This document shows, one piece after another, positions 41,884 through 53,083 of a DNA stretch of 64,000 bases. A program made the position numbers and the translations under genes. A model generated the notes under the pieces. It searched no databases. It was not told the DNA's origin and saw only the letters and a list, made by a program, of their open reading frames with translations. Source of the stretch: Hericium rajendrae (taxonomy: Eukaryota > Basidiomycota > Agaricomycetes > Russulales > Hericiaceae); contig CM065887.1 of assembly GCA_033439255.1 (NCBI GenBank), forward strand, positions 2,046,001 through 2,110,000, read 5' to 3'. Position 1 is the stretch's first letter, and every line of letters starts with the position of its first letter.

Positions 41884-44685
41884 CTTGCACATGGCATTCA
41901 AAAGAGAGGACATATTATTTTTGAATGCTATACTATACATCTGTATTATCGAGAACGTGCAGTGGGATTTCTTGTGTGATGAACTTGACTTGGCAAAATT
42001 ATATTATACTGCAGAATGGTCATATGATCTGAGCAAAGCCGCGACTTCAGTACTCCGTGCTTAGCGCTTAGCACTAGCTCCCGACACTTGCTCTGCACGA
42101 TGGGAAGAAAACGCAAGCGGCAAGCCATTCAAGTGAGGACCATTGGTGGTAGTTCTACTACCCCGACACCCCCCCCAGCTGCTTCAGTCTTCCAAGTCAA
42201 CATTGGTGTTCGTCAATGCGGCCAAGGAAAATCAAGCCTGACAATGGCCCCAATTCAAGCTATGCCTGTTCTACAAGATGAAGGCGATATACAAACACCC
42301 GCGGCGGACTCTGATACCCATGGGTTCTCGGACCATGAAGTCCCCAGCACAGAGATGATGCCGGAGTCTGAGACTATCATTTGCCCACCACCTCCGAAAC
42401 GGAGGCGAAGGCGACGCCGGAAGGTAAGCATAATCTCCATGCACACCTCCTATAACATGTTTAACAAGCTCTTTCGAACTCGTAGCGCCAACCTCTTGTT
42501 AGCTGGCTACCGTTCCGCAATACGTTTCTTGACGAAATGCTCCGCCACAAGGGCCTCAAATCTGAGGAGGCCGACCGTCCGTGTACGTGTGGCCTTGGAG
42601 AAGTTGCGAGATACCGGTGCGCTCAGTGTCTGGAGAGTCACTTGTTATGCAAGAAATGCTGCGTCGCTCGGCATGCATCACTTCCACTCCACCGCATACA
42701 GGTAAGGATTCGAGCTATCTCTTCTCATATACTTCATCTCATATGCAGCAGCAATGGAACGGTCGGTTCTTCAAGCCAGCATCTCAAAAATGTGAAATCT
42801 ACATAGCTACCAGCCAACGCTATGCTTGCTTTTATAGTGCTATGGCTGCTATGTAGTTGGGCCACACAGCTATACAGGACTATGGTAGCTATGGTAGCTA
42901 CCATAGTCATGAGTGATGGGTATATAGCATTACATAGTAATAGGATACCACTATGTCTGCTATGTAACTTATGTATTTGTAGTGTCCCTCTATGTATGCT
43001 ATAGATACTATGTTCAATATAGAGCCTCATAAGGTTGCTATGGACTTTCAGGCTGCTATAATATTTGTAGTTGCTATAGAGTCTATAAATTCCAGCATTT
43101 TAATATATTACAACAATAATATTATTACATGAGATTGAACTACTACAATATATTACATGAAAAGTGGCCCATGTGCAAGGCACATGGCCATACATGAGAT
43201 GGTGGTGAAGCCACGCACGATGCGTTCGGGCAATAAACAGGATGTGCGGTTTGTGCGCCACACGCGCAGACCGTGCGCAGAGCTTGGGGACTGGGTACGA
43301 AGCTTGCGAGTCGTACGCATGCGCACGGGCCATGTTCTTGACACCTGAGCCACGGACAACGCATGGGAGGGTGTGCGCAGAGGGCTGGGGCCATCGAGGT
43401 GACGAGAGGGCGGCGCCGTGCGCGAGAGGGCGGCGACGTGCGCGAGCGGGCGGCGAGATGCATGAGTGGGCAGCGAGACGCGCGGCGAGACGCACGAGAT
43501 GGGCGCGAGGGGTGAGGCAGGCGGCGACGTGCCGAGGGGCGGCTTTGTGCCGAGGGGGTGGCTTCGTGCGCGAGGGAGCGGCGAGACGCGCGAGACGGGC
43601 GCGAGGGGGCGGTGACGTGCGCGAGGGGTGCGATGGGTGAGCGAGGGGTGCGATGGGTGAGCGAGGGGTGCGATGGGTGAGCGAGGGGTGCGAGGGATGC
43701 GAGACGGGCGCGAGACGTGCGCGAGGGGAGCAGGTCGGCAGGCTGCTTGGCTCGTGCACGAGCTGCGACCGTGCATGGTCCATTGGGTGCGTGCAGGGCA
43801 GGGTGGACTCTGCGCAACGTGCGCGTCGTGTCCGCGCGCTGACACTGCCATGCGAGGATGCATGTGGGGAGCTTGGACGGTGTTGACGGGGCCCGTGCAC
43901 ACGGGTTCGTGCGCTGGCGCAGGCGTGCGTGGCCGTGTGCTGGCACAGACATGCGCGGCCGTATGCTGGCGCTGTCGTGCGGACCGTGTTCGCGGGCAGG
44001 CGGAGGCAGGTGGAGCCATGCGCGGGCGTGCGTTCGTGCGTGCGCTGGCCCAGCCGTGACGACTGTGCGCACTGGCACGGGCAGACGAGGGCGTCGGAGG
44101 CGGTGGTCGGCATGCGAATGAATGCGGGGAAGTGGGCGCGGACAGTGCGCGGGAGAAGGGCGGCGGAGTGATGGAGGGATGGGATGTGGGGCGGGGTCGA
44201 GAACAAACGGAAAAAGCAAGAGTACCACTCGTCGAGGAGTGGTACTCTCGAGATTAGTACTTTACACGCGAAATAGAGATTTTTTTTTTACTTACCTCGT
44301 GTCCCTGAATCCCCACAAGACATCCGCATCCTTCAAGTTGACGGGAGAAGACGAAACGCGAAGATGGGGGGAAGAGATCGTAACGGGACGGAGTAGCTAG
44401 GGTGAGTGAGCTAGAGTCGACAACGCGACTTCGATGCTTCAGCCACCGAACGAGCGAAGCAGCGTTCCTCGAACCACTACAAATCAAGAAAAATCATATA
44501 AATTTAGAGAAAAAGAATAGTACTATAAATTGTAAATACAATTCGAACGAATGAGCACAGTAAGTATCTACTACATACGAAGCTCACAGCGAGCCAAGGC
44601 CATTTACTAAAGTCTGGCCCCAGTCTCTGATGCGATGCTCGGCAAGCGCCCGGCAGCCACGAATCCCGGCTTCGCCCGGGATTCG

Positions 44686-44693
44686 TATATAAG
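44686..44693 (+). promoter_or_regulatory. TATA box in element X copy 2
   Basis: TATATAAG directly after a hairpin (GAATCCCGG...CCGGGATTC, 44661-44685). The equivalent TATATAAG is conserved in copy 1 on the other strand (14343-14350), which supports a real promoter. Confidence 0.55.
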
Positions 44694-44762
44694 ACTCGCG
44701 CGATGCACATTGCTTCTTGCTCTTAACCTCCACTCTCTCCTGCCACATCGACATCTTCGTCA

Positions 44763-44935
44763 TTGTCTTTTCCTCGCTTGTCGTCGTCATTTCCTCGCTC
44801 GTCGTCATCATTTCCTCGCTCATCGTCGTCATCATTTCCTCGCTCGTCGTCATCATTTCCTCGCTCGTTGTCATTATCTGCTCGCTCGTCGTTGTTTTAT
44901 ACTTGCTCATCATTGTTTCTTGTTCGTTGTTGTTG
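44763..44935. repeat. 21-bp minisatellite downstream of the TATA box
   Basis: About eight copies of TTTCCTCGCTCGTCGTCATCA with small variation. Confidence 0.85.
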
Positions 44936-47900
44936 TCTTCTAAGGTAATCTTCAACTGTTAGTCTCTTATTGCTCATATTAATACTAATGTCTTTCGAGC
45001 TAGTTTTTTAAATTTCGCTTTTTGTTACTTTGGTAAGTTTTCATGTGTTATCTTTATCTTTTAAGACTAATGTTTTCTTATCTTTTACTACTTATCTTAT
45101 ACTTATCTTATCATTCACTGCTTATCTTATCTTATACTTATCTAATATTATCTTATCTTATCATTATTTTTACTTATATTTTTACTTTTTAGTTAGTAGT
45201 AGTGTATATGATATTAATATAATTTTGATGCTTTGAAATGGTTTATACTTGTGTGATCATATGTTACTAATTCTGATATGGCTGTAGAGATTTATAGTTT
45301 CAATAGATTTTATTGCTTTAATATATATATTAGGTCTACATATAAAATATAAAATATATGAGACACATATTGAACATAGAATATGTAAGAGACATATTGA
45401 ATATAGAATATGTAAGACATATAAGCCTTATAGCTTCAATAGACACTTATAGCTTTCATAGCTAGTTTGACTATCATATCTACATAGTTAGCTACCATAG
45501 CTATCATAGCACTCCATAGCATTACTCTCTAGCTCCATAGCACTATATAGCATTTCCCTTTAGCTATGCTGGCTATAGAGAAAAGGGCAGTGCTATGGAA
45601 CTATGAAATCTATATAGACTTTATAGAGCTATGTATCATTTACACATTTTTCTGATGAGAAACTCTCAGCAACTTAGGTCTGCATATTCAGCTAGGTCAC
45701 GACGGTGCTGCGTGCCCTCATCCTTTTTCCCATGTCAACCACATTGTTGTCATCAACGTCACCGGCATCCACACAGTGACCATCAAGTATTGTGGTTGCG
45801 GCATCTCCAGATCTTCGCGTCCTATTGTGCAGCTTCTCCGCGCGGCTTGGTGGCCAGTCACCGTCGATCGTCCGCAAACGGTCGTAACCTTTGATGCCCT
45901 CAAGGCATTCCATGCGCTGACTTTGCAAAGCAAAGTCAATGCATATGATTTTTACTCTTCTCTAGTAAAATTGACCGATAACACTGGTACGCGCTCTACA
46001 CCGGTGAGTCTCCCCCGTTAACCCTTCAATAAATGCATGTACTAATATCATGGATTGCCAGTATCGCTACAAGGAATTTCTTTGGGCGGCCCGTGAGTTT
46101 TGGCATCTCTGCACAGCCAAATGAAGTGCTCGGGAGCATGATCCGAAAGGGATTGAGGCCACCAAGCAAGGGGAGCTCGTCATTTTGTGCCCGCTGTGTC
46201 CTTTTCCTGGGCGAAATCTTCCTGCTGATTGGCACCTGACCCTGCCAGATAAAAGGTAACATCTTATGTCTTATTAGATTGTCATTCGCATATTTACCTG
46301 GTTGAAGATGGCGTTATGCCCTATTTCTAGCCATGGATGCCAATTTCAAGCTCAAGCGCAAGAATCGAGATGTCACAGATGTTGAGCTCGGCCCAGGTTG
46401 GGGATATTTTGTCAATGAAGCTGAATATCAGGCGCATATGGCGGATTACATTGATGAACCTGAGGTACGTTAGCTCATTGACCGTGACTCCAATTTCATT
46501 ACTCAATTCCAGCCATACATCAGCAAAAGCACTGCAATTCCAATCACTCGGCGATTGATCAAGCAAATACCCCCGCCCAGCGTCGCTTTGTTGTCAACGG
46601 TGTTGGCGCCGTGATATGTGCCCATCATTGCTTCTACCGCACCAATGCGATCTGCGACTTGCACCGGGGCGAGAAGTATGTTCTCTTTCGGTCTTGACTA
46701 TATCCACTGTTTAAATCTATCCGTTTGTTTTAGGTATGCAAGCATGGATTTCATCTTGCTGTCAACTCTCTACTGTTCTATCCTCCTGATCACTCTACTC
46801 TACATATCGTACGACATTGCCTGCTCATTTTTGGTCAACTTCTTCCACCGTATGCCGAAACAGCCGGATATATTACAAATAGAAGAAGGCACTGTCGACA
46901 TCAAATGGGTCGTACCCAAATTTCATCTCCTAGCTCACGGAGCATCTTGTCAATCTTCTTTCTCTCTGAACTACACTTACGGCGCAGGCAGGACTCACGG
47001 TGAAGGTATAGAGACAGGATGGGCAGATACCAACCACGCTGCACTGAGCACTCGTGAAATGGGTCCGGGCTCGAGGCATGAAACCCTCAATGACGTATTC
47101 GGGGCCATCAATTGGTGTAAGCTGATCAATATCGATAAGTAATCATATGCTTCAGACGGTCATGGACTAATAGTAAGACAAAATCGTGGTCTGCTTAGGT
47201 CCAGCCCTTGCAAAGGACCTCGACAAGGCGATTGCGGCGCGTGAGAAGCAGCGCTGTATCATCGCAGAAATGACCTCCACCCTCCCTAGTGCCATCACGA
47301 CTGAGTGGAGGCAGATGATGGATGCCTACAACAATGACAAGAGTCAGTCCAATCCATATGAGGAGCCTGTTGCTTGTAAGCTCCGTTTATCGATTCGTCT
47401 TAGCTATATCTCATCGAGTGATTAGCGACGACCCTTAACGATGTCAAGCAAGAAATCCAGCTTGAGGAGGCAGAGGAGATCGCTCGTGGGACCCTTTCAC
47501 CCCACGAGACAACCGCCAGCATTTTTCTCGCCATGGGCATGGAGTTAGAAGAGCAGCAGTATGTTCTCACTCAGATGTCATAGGGCTCGGGGGCTAACAT
47601 CTTGCTGCAGGCATGTCCTAATTCAGAAAGTCGGCCGTGGCAAGATGGCGGATGGCATCCAGGAAAAGCGCAATGTGCTTTGTCATCGCATCGAGACCTG
47701 GTGCAAGATACAATTGATCTATATGCCGGGTGTCACCCGGCTTCTATCACCACCCTCAGACGGCAGCGAAATGGGCAAAAATGCAGCCGAGGATGGCCCC
47801 CAGGTCAAGCCTGAGCATGTGCCTCTTTATCTACCATCACATCTCGCTCCGGACGTGCGCGCATCAATCTGCGGGAACGACCTTATCCTGAAGGAGACGA

Positions 47901-48715
47901 GGCTACGACGCGGTCAAATCGACGATGCCCTTCATCAAGTGCAATGCTCCCTCCGGATACAGCTAGGCATCCGCCACTATCGCCATATACACGTCAATGG
48001 CTCCGGCCAGAAGATCAATACTAGGGCTCAGACTCTCGCCCTACGGCTTAAGGACAAGCTGCTTCGGCACATCAAGCGATACTGCATGGCATACAAGGCC
48101 CTTCAGCAACTTGACAAGGACAGAGAATGGTCACAGACCTTCAAGAAGCTGGCAGAGGAAGATGTGCGCCCTCCTCGTAAGGACGATGGCATACTTGGCG
48201 AGGGTCAGTTCGAGCTAAGCTGGATCTGGCGTACCCTCCAGCCGGATTCGCGAGATATCCCTCAAGGTGATGATTCAACAACGCAAGAGGAAGTACATGC
48301 TGGTAAGCACTGCTTTAAGTGGTAATGGTAAACATTTGATCTTGTTTCTTAGGTGTCCGCATTGACTGGGTAACAACGAGAGCTCGTGCCGACCGCTGGG
48401 AGGAGGAGACTGGCCATCTGCAGGAGGAGATGCCACGTTGTGTTCGGAATTTCGAATGGCGAGCTGATGCGTGGTTGGTGCGCATCAGCCGCAGAGCAGA
48501 TGCACCTGCAGACCTACAGTCTGGTCTCGATGCATACTGCCATCGGCAGGCAGCAATGTACCACGCTCTTGCTCTGTGCTTCGTCAACTTGTGGCGGCCG
48601 GTTTTAATGTGGCATGAGCTGGATATTCCTTCTTCCTTCGACACATATCCTGTCCTGCCAGCAAAAGCCTCGTGCGCGAAGGCCCGCCGTGATTCCTCAA
48701 GCTTGGATGAAAGCA

Positions 48716-48754
48716 GCTCGAGCTCGAGCTCGAGTTCGAGTTCGAGTTCGAGAT
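48716..48754. repeat. GAGCTC/GAGTTC hexamer run coding poly-Ser
   Basis: Runs of AGCTCG and AGTTCG encode the serine stretch at the end of the KDZ transposase. Confidence 0.85.
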
Positions 48755-48954
48755 GTCCGAGCGACGAAGACAGCGAAGGCAGTGACAGGGAGCAATACGA
48801 ACTTTCAGACTTTGAGGAGACGTAGTTATAGCATATCCACACATCAAAGAGTCGTCAGGTAGTCTTTTTTGTCTGAACAATGTAGTAGCTTGTGCAGACT
48901 CTATGGGAGAACCACCTAAGTGTCGACTTAAGACGAAATACTATGGCCTACCGG

Positions 48955-49820
48955 CACTTTCCGTGTAAGTCGGACATGGTGTCCTTCAAATATACAGTGC
49001 TAGTAAATACTATGTAGACAATTTTCGTCTAAGTCAACACTTCTTGCAAGAGTGGTAAATACTTGAGGCAGTTATCCAGAGGACCACTGTAAATACAAAA
49101 GCTGTTCGAGTACTAATAGTAAATACTACGCTTACCAGGTACAACTGCCATAGTAAAAACGTCGGTAGCAGATCAGCAATCCATCCTTACAAATAATGGC
49201 CCTGGTACATGGCCCTGGTAAATACTATGCTTACTAAGTACAACCGCCATAGTAAAAACGTCGGTACTAGTAGGTATTGGTCCATTGGCTACCGATGCCT
49301 AGTAAATACTGCGCTTAATAAGTACAGCCATTGCTAGTAAAAATGTCGTAGTAGATCGGTATCCGGCAGCCACCTAACAAATAACGGGCCTAGTAAGTGG
49401 CCCTGGTAAATACTATGCTTACTAAGTACAACCGCCATAGAAAAAATGTCGGTACTAGTAGGTATTGGTCCATTGGCTACCGATCCCTACAATAGCAAGC
49501 CTAGTAAACACGCCTAGTAAATACTATGCTTACTACTAGTACAGCCATCACTAGTAAAAACATCGTAGTAGAGCAGTAACTATCAGCCACCCATTCCTAC
49601 TATAGCAGGCCTAGTAAATGTGCCTAGTAGTAAATACTTTTTCACCCAGTATAGCAGACCTAGTAAAAATGATGTTAAGTCGGAGCTACATTACTAGCCA
49701 TCTCTCCTTACAATAGCCAGCCTAGTAATTACTTTCAGTAGAATTGATAGCAGTGGTTAAAAGTATCATTTTAGTACTGATATAGTAGTATCAGTAACTA
49801 CATCAGTGCTCACCACAGTT
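48955..49820. repeat. Right terminal and subterminal repeats of the giant element
   Basis: A dozen or more TAGTAAATACTA-like motifs, partly in tandem units of about 210 bp that share CTTACTAAGTACAACCGCCA. The units differ from those on the left, but the core motif is the same in inverted orientation. The terminal 100 bp pair with the left end. Confidence 0.85.
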
Positions 49821-49829
49821 GCAGTGCTG
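49821..49829. other. Right target-site duplication of the giant element
   Basis: GCAGTGCTG, differing from the left copy by one C/T transition. Confidence 0.85.
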
Positions 49830-52660
49830 AGAACTGGTGGATGAGGGGCTGAGTGGCGGCGTTCAGTGCGAGTGAACAGGTTCTTGACTGGGGGTTTATT
49901 CAGAGTGCAAGAGGGAGGGCAGTGAGTCATGTTGACACGATGAGAGACCCAATCAATTTCAGGGTTGTGTTCCTGTAACCAATCGGTCCCGAGGATAATG
50001 TCGTAGTCGCCAATGTCAATGAGATAGAACTCAGCTGTCTCCTCATGGAAGGACGTCGAGTCCTTGGCATAAATGCGGATGTTCTGGTTGACTGAATAGC
50101 GGACCCAGCCCATGATGTTTTCGGAGTTGTCCATATTGCGAACGGAAAAGGGTTTAGGGAGTTTCTTGAGGGGGAACTGGTGTTTCTTGGCAAACTCGGG
50201 GTGCATAATGATGCCTTCTGCACCACTATCGAGAAGTGCCTCAGCGTCGATTTGTTTCTTGATCGGGGTAGTGATAATCTTGGCCTGGAGCGTAATGGAC
50301 GGTGTCTGATGGTTGGGCGTGATAGCGGACATGCGCAAAGACGATGGATACGATTGCTCACAGGGGTCAGATAGTACAGAGAAGCAATTTGATGGATCAA
50401 AGAAATGTTTCTTGCCACCCACGGATGACGTGACCAGGGGGCGCTTTAAAAACCCTCAACCATATCCTTTAATGCAGCTTTTGCCTCTTCCCTCTCTTCC
50501 TCGCTCAAGTCCTTCAACTGCGACGATAAGTCGGCGATGGACCTGTTGATAGCGGGGACAGCGAGGGCGGCGGCTGCATCTTCTGGAGCTACTCCTGGGG
50601 CAGAGCCGGTTTCTAGCGCTCAGACACGAGGGATTGGGGCACGGGGGTTGGAGTCGGCATTGAGGGGGCAGTCGTGGAAGCCATGGCCCTTCTGGTGGCA
50701 GTGGAAGCAACCACCCTCACGCCTGAGATGCTCACGGTCAGGCTCTGAGAGTTTGGGCAGTGGGGCACCTGTAGCAGCAACTGTGCGGGATCGGCCAGTA
50801 GATGTGGACTGAGGGGAGCGAGTGCTCACCGGAGTGCGCCCAGTTGTAGGGCGGGGACTCTGGAACCGGGTGCGCATGAGGTAGGCAGCATTCCTGTCAC
50901 GGGCCCTCACCTTCCACTCATCCAGGGTGGTGGGCATGGGGTAGCTGCGCTGGCAATCATCCCGCAAGGTGCTGTTGAGGCCATGCAGGAACCAATCGAT
51001 CAGGGCCACATCGTTGTAGCTGGTGCGAGGAGCGAAGGACTCGAACTCGGTGATGTAGTCGACTACTGGGCGTGTACCCATCTGGAGGGTCTGGATGGCA
51101 TGGGAGGCATCCTTGGAGTCATCAAGGGGGGAGAAGTCCAAATTGAAGCGAGTTCGAAGGGCAGCGAGGTTGGCGTAGCGAGGGACATGGGCTGGAGATG
51201 TGTTTGCAGCCACAAGATTGTCATCCTCAAGGATCTCCTCGACATGCTGGGTGGCCCACTGGCCGGCAATAGGGCCCTGGCAGAGGTCGAGGAAGAGGGA
51301 GATCTGGGCGGTATCATCTTTATACCAGGTAGAGTTGGCGCGAAGGAATAAGCGAATACGCAACTGGAACTCCTTGGACTTGGAACGATCTCCCTCAAAG
51401 GGAGCAGGTTTGATGCCGATCTCGGGGTTGGACATGTCATCGGGCAGCTGAACAGGGGGAGCTGGGGCAATGATCGGTTTGACGTTGACGGTGGATATGG
51501 ATGTAACAGTGGTAACAGGTGGAGCAGGTGAGGGGATTGGTATCGGGGTTGGGATGCGAGGGGGTAGTGGTGAGCGGAGGACTGCGAGCCGGGCAACTCG
51601 CTCTTGCTCGTGGGCTTCTAGGATTTGGTGAGAGAGAGCGAGTTCAGGTTCAGTGATGAAAACGCTACTGGCCTGCCAAAACCACTGATCTCTTCCTTCT
51701 ACTAGGTTTGGTCTCCAGCCAACGACTAGGCATCGAGAGTTGGAACGGTATGCATAGTACTTCCTGGTAATGACGTTGAAGATGATACCTGTTGGTACAA
51801 AGAGGGGTTCGGTGCATGCAGGAGGGGAGTCGATACTAGGAGGGGCAATGGTGGGGAGTGGTGGAGTGGCTGGGTGTAGGCGGTGGTGTTCTTCTCTGGC
51901 AACGTCGAAGTCGACGAGTTCGAGGTAGGGGAAGTCTTCGTGCTCGGCGAAGTACCACTGGCGGGTGGCAGGGTCTTGGTGAGAAAAGTGGATCCGGGCG
52001 ATGCCAGCAAGGGTGTAAACGTGGTAGTCCCCAAGGGACTCGAAGATCCCGAGTGAGAAGGGTGAAGTGGTCTGGAAGTGGGGGTCGGTGGAATCAATGG
52101 TGACAACCTACAGGAAGTCTGCCGCAACTGGACGACGTCCAAGGGCACGAGGGTACAAGGTGGTGGAGTACGGGGTTCTAAGGAATCGGTGGCCGAGGCG
52201 TTCTCTGGCCCACACAGGCTCAGGCGAGGGTTCTGGGGTGAAGAAACCTAGTGTGCAAAAGGGAAATGAGGTCGATGGCAGGATGCTCACAGGGGATCCT
52301 CGGTTGGGTTGGCGACAGTGGTAGGCGATGTCCGAGGCACCAAATGTGAATTCTTGCAAGTCGACATCAAAAGCAACTCGAATTCGAATGTATAAGGCAA
52401 TGGAGATAGCACCTGCACGTGGTTTCCACGATCTCAATCGAAACCAAACTCCTTCAGCTTCCCAATGCTTTACAGCACAATAGCGGAGGAGGGGAATGAG
52501 TGCACTGCCCTCGATGGTGTTGGCGATGGGGAAGGAGAGATGAGGTTGATGGAATGGATGTCGAGATACGGTGAAAATGTCGGCGGTGAAGGGTTCAAAG
52601 AAGAGAGGTATGATGGGCGATAGTAGGGAGGTGAGGTGGGTGTATGAGAGATTGTCCAGG
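49821..52660 (-). pseudogene. Gypsy element 1: gag and protease part (fossil)
   Basis: Gag (about 51435-50620, matching MSNPEIGIKPAPFEGD of element 2, with zinc knuckle) and the protease region (50422-49830), cut off at its 3' side by the giant element. The remaining pol lies at 15491-18900. Broken, chiefly by that insertion. Confidence 0.9.
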
Positions 52661-53083
52661 TGTCAAGACTCGGTCGTAGACAGCAGAGAACCACCCAAGT
52701 CACCAGCGATGATGAGAGCGAGAGAGCAGAGAGCGACTAGCAGTGCAGTGACCTGTATTGGAGGTACAGTACGGTACAGACGAAATGGACAATCTAGGGA
52801 AATAGGCAAGCGACAGGGAGCCTATAAGTACTGGGACGACAATGGGAAAAGAACAATGGACACCATAACGGGTCGAACAATAGAGTGAGAACAATGGTGG
52901 CCAAAAGGAGAACAATGGGAGGGAGAACAATAGGATGTCCCAAAGGGGAACAAGGGCATGGGTGAAGGATAGCCCCAGGTCATGTGAGGAAGTGAACATG
53001 TGATGGGGCTGCTGGAGCACATGACCGACGTGATGCCTTGATGGCAGAGAAGAAGGCAGAGAGAAATGGAGCAATCTGTGACA
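52661..53083 (-). repeat. 5' LTR of gypsy element 1
   Basis: 423 bp, pairs with 15068-15490. Confidence 0.95.

Larger units (their letters stand above)
42786..45662 (-). mobile_element. Element X, copy 2, complete, 2,877 bp, inserted in the KDZ gene
   Basis: Termini AAAAATGTGAAATC and, in complement, AAAAATGTGTAAATG, both followed inward by TACATAGCT and TATAGCTATCATAGC-type repeats. A 3-bp CTC duplication is consistent with the coding sequence on both sides. Inside, on the plus strand: a GTGCGCGAG-rich tract (43140-44200), hairpin (44222-44252), GTAAGTAAAAAAAAA-like splice-donor block shared with copy 1, a hairpin plus TATATAAG (44686-44693), a 21-bp minisatellite, and a CTTATCTTA-rich tract. 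Long frames in the GC-rich tract are repeat-driven and not conserved. Confidence 0.75.
42100..48825 (+). pseudogene. KDZ transposase with CxC2 zinc cluster, full length, interrupted by element X
   Basis: Kyakuja-Dileera-Zisupton transposase, the likely mover of the giant element. Start MGRKRKRQAI (42100), basic KRRRRRRRK stretch, then a CxC2 cysteine cluster (CTCGLGEVARYRCAQCLESH, LLCKKCC) and WNGRFFKPAS. Element X copy 2 (42786-45662) interrupts here. It resumes with LGLHIQLGHD, IKYCGCG, the catalytic core LAMDANFKLKR (D, 46332), YDIACSF (D, 46815) and THGEGIETGWADTNHA with E, then STREMGPGSRHETLNDVFGA, and a long coiled C-terminal domain (RIDWVTTRARADRWEEETGH). It ends in poly-Ser and an acidic tail, stop at 48823-48825. 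All three core acidic residues are present. One in-frame TGA (46122-46124) stands where CGA is expected, and about ten short introns fit GT-AG. Confidence 0.88.
18901..49820. mobile_element. Giant 30.9-kb inverted-repeat transposon, probably KDZ class, with cargo genes
   Basis: The ends AGCCGTGGT (left) and ACCACAGTT (right) are diverged inverted repeats whose similarity runs inward about 100 bp, including a near-identical block with ATACTTTTAACCACTG. It is flanked by GCAGCGCTG (18892-18900) and GCAGTGCTG (49821-49829), a 9-bp target duplication of gypsy sequence with one transition. The gypsy pieces minus one duplication copy total 7,087 bp, exactly the length of the intact gypsy copy. Contents: subterminal repeats, gene A (minus), double-viroplasmin gene, two small genes, KDZ transposase, and later insertions (gypsy 2, pol-less LTR element, X copies, W, V, MITE). 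The core without these is about 14 kb. Known Zisupton elements are described with 8-bp duplications, so 9 bp is slightly unusual. Confidence 0.88.
15068..53083 (-). mobile_element. Ty3/gypsy chromovirus, element 1, split by the 30.9-kb insertion
   Basis: Ty3/gypsy LTR retrotransposon on the minus strand. Its LTRs are 52661-53083 (5') and 15068-15490 (3'), 423 bp each, starting TGTCA and ending TGACA in element orientation. The outer flanks are CGGTG (15063-15067) and CAGTG (53084-53088), a 5-bp duplication with one transition. Without the insertion its length is 7,087 bp, identical to element 2. LTRs differ at about 11 of 423 sites by eye, suggesting an age on the order of a million years at common assumed rates. 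It looks broken: one very large insertion plus few other breaks. Confidence 0.93.

Noticed and set aside
43100-44228. Overlapping 361-368-codon frames in a GC-rich tract
   Set aside because: Made of CACGCACC/CGCTCACCC-type repeats; all frames are open because of composition, and the tract is not conserved between X copies.
18901-49820. Starship-type element
   Set aside because: I see no DUF3435 tyrosine recombinase. The element has inverted repeats and a 9-bp duplication, which fits a DDE transposase instead.
18901-49820. TET/JBP dioxygenase companion, reported with KDZ elements in fungi
   Set aside because: Looked for a dioxygenase-like HxD...H pattern in the cargo genes and found none convincing.
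18901-49820. Polinton or virus-derived element
   Set aside because: No protein-primed polymerase, packaging ATPase or capsid-like frame seen.
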